This document shows positions 6,050-9,980 of a DNA stretch of 9,980 bases, piece by piece. Numbering within the stretch: position 1 is the stretch's first letter; every line of letters starts with the position of its first letter. The notes below the pieces were generated by a model. It had not been told where the DNA came from and made no database searches. It saw only the letters and a program-made list of their open reading frames with translations. The DNA is from JAXDLH01 sp034666705. GTDB lineage: Bacteria > Chloroflexota > UBA6077 > SHYK01. Both the position numbers and the translations under genes were made by a program. The DNA lies in contig JAXDLH010000313.1 in assembly GCA_034666705.1 (NCBI GenBank), positions 1-9,980 of the forward strand. Direction: 5' to 3'.

Positions 6050-6778
6050 TTCTCACGCCTCCCAATTCTCCAGCGAAGCGCCGAAGCGCTCGGCCTCACC
6101 CTCACTGATACGCAATTGATGCAGCTCGCGCACCTGGCCCAGATGCTGATCGACGGCAGCAAGCGGGCGAATCTGACCGCGATCACCGATTGGGATGGCG
6201 TGGAGGCTCGCCACCTGCTGGACTCGCTCACACTCGTGGCCTGCATCTCCGAACCTGGTCTGACGCGAGCGCAATCGCTTGTAGACATCGGCAGTGGGGC
6301 AGGCTTTCCCGGGTTGCCACTCGCTATTGTCCTGCCCCACCTCGACGTGACGCTTGTCGAGGCGACTGGGAAAAAGGTCGCATTTGCGGCCCGCGCGATC
6401 GAGGCGCTCGAGCTCGAGAACGCCCGGGCCGTGCATGTGCGCGCCGAGGAGGCGGGCCGCGACCCGGCGTACCGCGAACACTTCGATCTCGCGGCCGTGC
6501 GGGCGGTGGGATCGCTCGCCGCCGACATCGAGCTGGCGGCCCCGTTGCTTCGACTCGGCGGCCGAGCATTCATCATGAAGAAGCTCGGCGATAGCGGAAG
6601 CGAGGTCGCCGCCGTGGGATCGATGCTTGAAACGTTAGGCTGCGTCGTCGAGAAGGTCGCAGACGTCAGTCTGCCGGAGGTCCTTCCGGAGCGGGCGGTC
6701 GTGGTGGTGCGTAAGCGCGCCCCGACGGCTCCGGGCTATCCGCGCCGTCCAGGCCTGGCACAGCGGCGCCACCGCTGA
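6038..6778 (+). CDS. rsmG: 16S rRNA (guanine-527-N7)-methyltransferase RsmG
   Basis: A 246-residue class I SAM-dependent methyltransferase that makes m7G527 in the 530 loop of 16S rRNA; loss of this activity is a known route to low-level streptomycin resistance. Family motifs appear in order: NLTAI (45-49), HLLDSL (59-64), the SAM-binding loop DIGSGAGFPGLPLAI (83-97), the acidic E108 closing the next strand and the following K112/K113-V-A-F, RAEE (135-138), AVRAVG (153-158), and a basic C-terminus with GYPRRPG (233-239) as in other RsmG proteins. The last residues (RRHR) are unusually basic. ATG at 6038 is the only reasonable start and gives the normal N-terminus. No Shine-Dalgarno is present. 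It diverges from greA and has no partner gene in a tight operon. Confidence 0.93.
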   Translation: MAKQFSRLPILQRSAEALGLTLTDTQLMQLAHLAQMLIDGSKRANLTAITDWDGVEARHLLDSLTLVACISEPGLTRAQSLVDIGSGAGFPGLPLAIVLPHLDVTLVEATGKKVAFAARAIEALELENARAVHVRAEEAGRDPAYREHFDLAAVRAVGSLAADIELAAPLLRLGGRAFIMKKLGDSGSEVAAVGSMLETLGCVVEKVADVSLPEVLPERAVVVVRKRAPTAPGYPRRPGLAQRRHR

Positions 6779-6787
6779 CGACCAGGC
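6753..6787 (+). terminator. Two-tier stem-loop over the rsmG stop codon
   Basis: GCCTGG (6753-6758) pairs with CCAGGC (6782-6787), and inside it CAGCGG (6761-6766) pairs with CCGCTG (6772-6777) around a 5-nt loop. The 12 base pairs are perfect, with a small internal loop. The stop codon TGA (6776-6778) lies in the 3' arm. What follows is A-rich, not U-rich, so it is not a textbook intrinsic terminator. It may still end or protect the rsmG message just before the next promoter at 6819. Confidence 0.45.
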
Positions 6788-6818
6788 ACGAGAAAAGTAA
6801 CGGAACTTCACGAAATCT

Positions 6819-6847
6819 TTGCAATTCCATGAACCTTTCGCTATACT
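6819..6847 (+). promoter_or_regulatory. Sigma-70-type promoter for the zinc-ribbon gene
   Basis: TTGCAA (6819-6824), a 17-bp spacer and TATACT (6842-6847) form the best promoter in the window, set in a locally AT-rich patch. Transcription would begin near 6854, giving a leader of about 125 nt before GTG at 6979. Confidence 0.7.
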
Positions 6848-6870
6848 CGCGCCCGGCCAGGGGAGGCACT

Positions 6871-6908
6871 GACCTACCGCGGAGCGAGCAGTTCCGCTCG
6901 TTTAGGTC
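6871..6908 (+). promoter_or_regulatory. Structured element in the zinc-ribbon gene leader
   Basis: GACCTA (6871-6876) pairs with TAGGTC (6903-6908). Inside this, GCGGAGC (6879-6885) pairs with GTTCCGC (6891-6897, one G-U) around the loop GAGCA. The element begins about 17 nt after the predicted transcription start. A second, looser fold is possible downstream: GTGCG 6912-6916 with CGCAC 6949-6953, and GGTG 6925-6928 with CACC 6940-6943. No known riboswitch class is recognised. A cis-acting regulatory or stabilising role is inference. Confidence 0.4.
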
Positions 6909-6963
6909 CGTGTGCGAACAGTCAGGTGCATGGGCGTGTCACCGTGGCCGCACTTCAACTCAC

Positions 6964-6969
6964 AGGGGG
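6964..6969 (+). promoter_or_regulatory. Shine-Dalgarno deciding the zinc-ribbon start
   Basis: AGGGGG lies 9 nt before GTG at 6979. The longer in-frame ATG at 6829 falls between the -35 and -10 of the promoter and so cannot be transcribed from it. Confidence 0.6.
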
Positions 6970-6978
6970 TGGGCCAGG

Positions 6979-7281
6979 GTGATCTACACGGACAAGATGC
7001 TCACATGCCGCGAGTGCGGACAGGAATTCGTCTTCACGTCGGGAGAGCAGGAATTCTACGCGTCCAAGGGGCTCGTGAATGAGCCGGCGCGCTGCCCGGA
7101 TTGTCGCTCGGCACGACGGGCGCGGATGGCGGCGGGCGATCTGGGTGGCCAACGCGAGATGCACCCCGTGGTCTGCGCCAATTGCGGCGTCGAGACGCGC
7201 GTGCCATTCTTGCCGCGTGGGGACCGCCCGGTCTACTGCAGCACATGCTTTGACCGCGTTCGGGCCGGGGAGCTCGTTTAG
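6979..7281 (+). CDS. Small double zinc-ribbon protein
   Basis: A 100-residue protein beginning MIYTDKMLTCRECG (GTG start). It has two predicted four-cysteine zinc sites. The first uses C10, C13, C39 and C42 and belongs to the 'probable zinc-ribbon' family (zf-trcl type) with its usual core GQEFVFTSGEQEFYASKG followed by CPDCR. The second uses C66, C69, C87 and C90 (CANCG, then a PFLPRGDRPVYCSTCF segment). A basic linker (RSARRARM, 43-50) joins them, which would suit nucleic acid contact. The proteins are common in Chloroflexota and some other bacteria, but I know of no established function. The start is chosen by the Shine-Dalgarno at 6964-6969 and by the promoter position. The gene stands alone, converging on the LOR/SDH gene 65 nt away. 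Confidence 0.85.
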   Translation: MIYTDKMLTCRECGQEFVFTSGEQEFYASKGLVNEPARCPDCRSARRARMAAGDLGGQREMHPVVCANCGVETRVPFLPRGDRPVYCSTCFDRVRAGELV

Positions 7282-7312
7282 CCGCGCGAAAGGGCTTTGA
7301 GAGGCGGCGAGG

Positions 7313-7342
7313 GCCGAATCGCTTGGTCCGTTGTCCTTCGGC
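7313..7342. terminator. Weak inverted repeat between convergent genes
   Basis: GCCGAA (7313-7318) and TTCGGC (7337-7342) are complementary across an 18-nt loop in the gap between two convergent genes. A bidirectional terminator would be expected here, but there is no U tract on either strand and the loop is large. Confidence 0.2.
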
Positions 7343-7346
7343 ATGT

Positions 7347-8597
7347 TCAGGGGCGCGGCGCAGATTCTTCGACGGCCGCCAGGTCGCGCACGAGCTCGCG
7401 CAGAAAGCTCCCCGCATCGGCAACGACGCTGATGTTCTGAAAGGTCCCGCGGTCGGAGAGCTTGGTGACGACCGCGGGCTCGATGTCCACGCATACGGTG
7501 GTGACTTCCGCGGGGAGCAGGTTCCCCGTCGCGATCCCGTGCAGCATCGAGGCGAGGATCACCGTGAGCTTTACCCCGCTGCGCACCACGCGTCGCATCT
7601 CGGTCTGCGCGACCTGGGTGTCTGTGATCACGTCGGGCAGCGGGCCATCGTCGCGAATCGAGCCGGCCAGCACCACGTCGACGTGGTGGGTCACGCATGC
7701 GTGCATGATCCCTGACCGCAGAATGCCGTGCTCGACCGCGGCGCGGATGCTGCCCGCGCGCCGTACCGTATTGATTGCCCGCAGGTGGTGCTCGTAGCCG
7801 CCTTCCTGCGGGATACCATCGCTCAGCGAGACGCCGAGCGATGTGCCATAGAGGGCCGACTCGATGTCGTGCGTCGCCAGACCATTGCCGCCGAAGAGCG
7901 CCTGCACGTAGCCGTGCTCGATGAGCCAGACGATCTGTGATTGGGTGCCGGTGTGGATCAGCACCGGCCCGCCCACGATCAGGATCTTGCCTCCGCTCTC
8001 GCGCACATCACGCATGCGGGCGGCGATCTCGGCGATGAGTCTGGGGGCCGGCTTCTCCGATGACACGTTCGAGCCCATGAACGCAAAGACCGGCGGCTGG
8101 TTGCGTGGACGCTCGAGCGGGAGGACGCGAATGCCCTCGTGACCGACGACGATCGGATCGCCTGCGCGAACTTCGTTGATGGTGACGCAGTGCGCTGTAG
8201 CGTGCTGGCTGTCGACTGTGATGCCACAGTCCATCTCGGGGAACGCGACGGGCACCCAGACGCCGTCGAGGTTCACGAGGGTCTGCAAGTTCGTGGTCGA
8301 ATAGAAGTCGTCCGGGAATACACCGTCCGCAGGAGCCGGCTCGATCCGGACTGGCGGGGAGTCCGCCGGTGTGGCGCCGAGTCGCTCGACCTGCTCGAGG
8401 AGCCCATCGAGCTCCTCCTGTGATGGCGCAATGATCTCCACGCGGGCATAGCTCGGATCGTCCTTGCGACGACCGGGGATCAACTGCTGAATCTCGAGCG
8501 CGCCGCCCCGATCCATAATCTCATCCATGACGGAGCTCAGGATGTTCGAGTCGATGATATGGCCGCGGAGCTCGACGACCTTGCGAAAATCCGCCAT
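7347..8597 (-). CDS. LOR/SDH-family protein, likely archaeal-type ornithine cyclodeaminase
   Basis: A 416-residue cytoplasmic protein of the TIGR00300 family. Residues 1-100 are the LOR/SDH conserved region (Saccharop_dh_N type), beginning VVELRGHIIDSNILSSVMDEI. Residues from about 115 on form the Rossmann-like part, with VAFPEMDCGI (117-126), ILIVGGPVLIHTG (205-217), ALFGGNGLATHDIE (233-246), MHACVTHHVDVVLAGSIRDD (298-317) and GPLPDVITD (318-326). Archaeal members and the C-terminal part of cyanobacterial ArgZ/AgrE convert ornithine to proline and ammonia with NAD, so an ornithine cyclodeaminase role is the best guess. The N-terminal arginine dihydrolase domain of ArgZ is absent here. ATG at 8597 is chosen by GGAGG 5 nt upstream; the longer open frame above it is Arg-rich shadow over the divergent methyltransferase. 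An extended -10-like TGATACAAC on the minus strand (8673-8665) could serve it. C124 and C301 are worth noting but not assigned. Confidence 0.82.
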   Translation of the reverse strand: MADFRKVVELRGHIIDSNILSSVMDEIMDRGGALEIQQLIPGRRKDDPSYARVEIIAPSQEELDGLLEQVERLGATPADSPPVRIEPAPADGVFPDDFYSTTNLQTLVNLDGVWVPVAFPEMDCGITVDSQHATAHCVTINEVRAGDPIVVGHEGIRVLPLERPRNQPPVFAFMGSNVSSEKPAPRLIAEIAARMRDVRESGGKILIVGGPVLIHTGTQSQIVWLIEHGYVQALFGGNGLATHDIESALYGTSLGVSLSDGIPQEGGYEHHLRAINTVRRAGSIRAAVEHGILRSGIMHACVTHHVDVVLAGSIRDDGPLPDVITDTQVAQTEMRRVVRSGVKLTVILASMLHGIATGNLLPAEVTTVCVDIEPAVVTKLSDRGTFQNISVVADAGSFLRELVRDLAAVEESAPRP

Positions 8598-8602
8598 GCT
8601 TA

Positions 8603-8607
8603 CCTCC
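8603..8607 (-). promoter_or_regulatory. Shine-Dalgarno of the LOR/SDH gene
   Basis: GGAGG on the minus strand lies 5 nt before ATG at 8597. It excludes the open frame that continues upstream for more than 250 codons across the divergent gene. Confidence 0.7.
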
Positions 8608-8610
8608 GCC

Positions 8611-8658
8611 CGTGGGGTTACCGAAGCGGGCCCACGTCGGCGGGCGACCGACGACGTG
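8611..8658. repeat. Nested inverted repeats in the divergent promoter gap
   Basis: The gap contains CGTGGG (8611-8616) with CCCACG (8631-8636), 14-nt spacer, and a perfect 7-bp repeat CACGTCG (8633-8639) with CGACGTG (8652-8658), 12-nt spacer. GTCGG/CCGAC (8636-8640/8648-8652) nests inside the second. The position between two divergent genes suits a shared operator. In such GC-rich sequence some palindromes are expected by chance. Confidence 0.35.
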
Positions 8659-8672
8659 CGTAGGGTTGTATC

Positions 8673-9932
8673 ATGACCAGCCCCTGGCATGTCCCGTCGC
8701 GGCGGCGAGTCCCGGCATTGCACCAGGCGGCGCCCGCGCTGGCCCGAGTCCTCGAAGAGATCGGACGGTCGGGGCCGCTGACGTTTGCTCGCTTCATGGA
8801 GATCGCGCAGTATGACCCGGAGGTCGGGTACTACGCGCAGCCAACGACCGGACCTGGATTCTCCCGTGACTATGTCACGAGTCCGGAGATCCACCCGGGG
8901 TTCTCGGTGTTGCTCGCCGGCCTCTTCGCCGAGGTGTGGCGGATCCTCGGCGAGCCCGATCCGTTCTGGCTCGTCGAGGCTGGCCCCGGTACGGGAAGTT
9001 TCGCCGCCCTCGTGCGCTCGGCAGCGGAGACTGCCGCTCCGGGTTTCGCCCGTGCGTTGCGCCTCGCGCTCATTGAGCGCAGTGTCGAGCTCCGTAGGGT
9101 GCAGCAGCGCCGGTTGCTCCCTGCCTGGGATGGCCGCATCATATGGCTCGACCCGGACCCAGCCTCCTGGAGCCGTCTCGGGCCCGGATGCATCTTCGCG
9201 AACGAGCTGCTTGACGCATTGCCTACGCATCGCGTTATCTGGCGTGCTGGCCATTTGCGCGAGCTCTACGTGGCGCGAGCGGCAGGCGAGAGCACGCTCG
9301 CGCTGATCGAGGGCGAGCCTTCGACCCCCCGGCTCGCCGCACAGTTGGAAGCCGGTGGCGCGGAGTTGCATGAAGGCGAGCTCGGGGAGGTGTGCGTGCA
9401 GAGCGCTGCCTGGATCGGGGCGGTCTCTGCTGTCGTGGCGCCGGGATACTTCGTGCTGCTCGACTATGGAGAGCCGGCGAGTGAGCTCTATGGCGCGAGG
9501 TTCCCCTCCGGCACGATGCGGGCGTACTCACAGCACACGACGAGCGGTGACGTGCTTGTGCGGGCGGGGGCACAGGACCTCACGGCTCACGTCGATTTCA
9601 GTGCAGTAACGCGCGGGGCGGAGGCGGCCGGGTTGACTCTCGTGGGTGCCTCGCGCCAGGCGACGCTCCTGGAGCGTCTCGGGCTATCCGCGCTGCGGGC
9701 CGCCGTCCCCGCGAGATTCGCGCAGCGCGCCGCCCAGGTCGCCCACCTGCGAGCGCTCGACGCGCTCGCCGATCCCTACGGCCTCGGGCGTGTCATCGCG
9801 GTTTGCTTCGCAAGCACTCAGCCCGCGCTAACGGTCCCCGGCTTCGACAATGGTTATGAGTTCAACCCCACGCTCTTGGACACGCCAGAGCTATGGACGA
9901 AACCGGTCGCGGAGCGGCTGAGGGCGGGCTAA
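8673..9932 (+). CDS. SAM-dependent methyltransferase, NDUFAF7/MidA family (COG1565)
   Basis: A 419-residue protein of the DUF185/NDUFAF7 methyltransferase family. The typical order of motifs is present: PLTFARFMEIAQYDPEVGYY (35-54), DYVTSPEIHPGF (66-77), the SAM-binding loop EAGPGTGSFA (102-111), the NELLDALPTHRV segment (177-188), LLDYGEP (262-268), MRAYSQHT (282-289), and DLTAHVDFSAV (302-312). In mitochondria NDUFAF7 methylates an arginine of a complex I subunit; bacterial members are widespread and their substrate is generally unknown, though a protein arginine is plausible. ATG at 8673 has only a weak AGGG 7 nt upstream. The family N-terminus fits, after about 18 extra residues rich in Pro and Arg. 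It diverges from the LOR/SDH gene and is followed within 4 nt by another reading frame, so it may be the first gene of an operon. Confidence 0.88.
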   Translation: MTSPWHVPSRRRVPALHQAAPALARVLEEIGRSGPLTFARFMEIAQYDPEVGYYAQPTTGPGFSRDYVTSPEIHPGFSVLLAGLFAEVWRILGEPDPFWLVEAGPGTGSFAALVRSAAETAAPGFARALRLALIERSVELRRVQQRRLLPAWDGRIIWLDPDPASWSRLGPGCIFANELLDALPTHRVIWRAGHLRELYVARAAGESTLALIEGEPSTPRLAAQLEAGGAELHEGELGEVCVQSAAWIGAVSAVVAPGYFVLLDYGEPASELYGARFPSGTMRAYSQHTTSGDVLVRAGAQDLTAHVDFSAVTRGAEAAGLTLVGASRQATLLERLGLSALRAAVPARFAQRAAQVAHLRALDALADPYGLGRVIAVCFASTQPALTVPGFDNGYEFNPTLLDTPELWTKPVAERLRAG

Positions 9933-9936
9933 GCCA

Positions 9937-9980
9937 GTGGACCGAGTCGGAGTGCAAATTGCGGCGACCAACCTTGGCGT
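9937..9980 (+). CDS. Start of a downstream gene, cut by the window end
   Basis: GTG at 9937, 4 nt after the methyltransferase stop, opens a frame without a stop to the window end and reads MDRVGVQIAATNLG. The short spacing suggests co-transcription with the methyltransferase. Fourteen codons are too few to name a family, and the Shine-Dalgarno (a G-rich stretch near 9921-9928) is poor. Confidence 0.4.
   Translation, partial: MDRVGVQIAATNLG

Noticed and set aside
6829..6978. Earlier ATG start for the zinc-ribbon protein
   Set aside because: This ATG lies between the -35 and -10 of the only good promoter. The added residues show no family likeness, and the Shine-Dalgarno fits GTG 6979.
6930..7082. 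50-codon ORF starting in the zinc-ribbon leader, out of frame with the gene
   Set aside because: It could in principle be a regulatory upstream ORF, but the Shine-Dalgarno is weak and most of it is a shadow of the zinc-ribbon coding sequence.
8598..9371. N-terminal extension of the LOR/SDH protein by 258 residues
   Set aside because: It would be antisense to the NDUFAF7-type gene and Arg-rich. The ATG at 8597 has a GGAGG at ideal spacing and gives the normal family N-terminus.

Overview
This is a high-GC bacterial chromosomal window that is densely coded and has no tRNA, rRNA, CRISPR array, insertion sequence or prophage signal. The gene families suggest a Chloroflexota bacterium, probably Thermomicrobia/Sphaerobacter-like. 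They include a MurT/GatD pair, a two-domain zinc-ribbon protein whose N-terminal motif runs from YTDK to CPDC, a GreA with an extra N-terminal domain, and a free-standing LOR/SDH (archaeal-type ornithine cyclodeaminase) protein. The taxonomic call is inference from family content; I could not search a database.

Left part (1-5973, all minus strand). Reading in the direction of transcription, the order is greA-like, murT, gatD, murJ-like, then a secreted double-cupredoxin protein. murT and gatD overlap by one base (TGATG), and gatD and murJ are 7 nt apart, with the murJ Shine-Dalgarno lying over the gatD stop. These three form a lipid II module: MurT/GatD amidates the D-Glu of the stem peptide and MurJ carries the product across the membrane. 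The greA-like gene lies 91 nt upstream of murT and may head the same transcript. The cupredoxin gene has its own leader and strong Shine-Dalgarno. The window opens on a run of 15 C, which looks like a contig edge.

Middle (5974-7281). greA and rsmG diverge from a 64-bp AT-rich gap holding a perfect minus-strand TATAAT that shares its TATA core with a possible plus-strand -10. rsmG (16S rRNA m7G527 methyltransferase) has no Shine-Dalgarno and may be leaderless. It ends in a two-tier stem-loop over its stop codon. A clear sigma-70-type promoter (TTGCAA, 17 bp, TATACT) then drives a 100-residue eight-cysteine zinc-ribbon protein through a leader of about 125 nt that can fold strongly.

Right part (7347-9980). 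A minus-strand LOR/SDH-family protein (likely NAD-dependent ornithine cyclodeaminase-like) diverges from a plus-strand NDUFAF7/MidA-type SAM-dependent methyltransferase across a 75-bp gap with nested inverted repeats. A further plus-strand reading frame starts at 9937 and runs off the end.

Most of the window is housekeeping. The points most worth a second look are the tyrosine-recombinase-like domain fused to GreA, the loss of normally essential charged residues in the MurJ homologue, the structured leader of the zinc-ribbon gene, and the overlapping divergent promoter.
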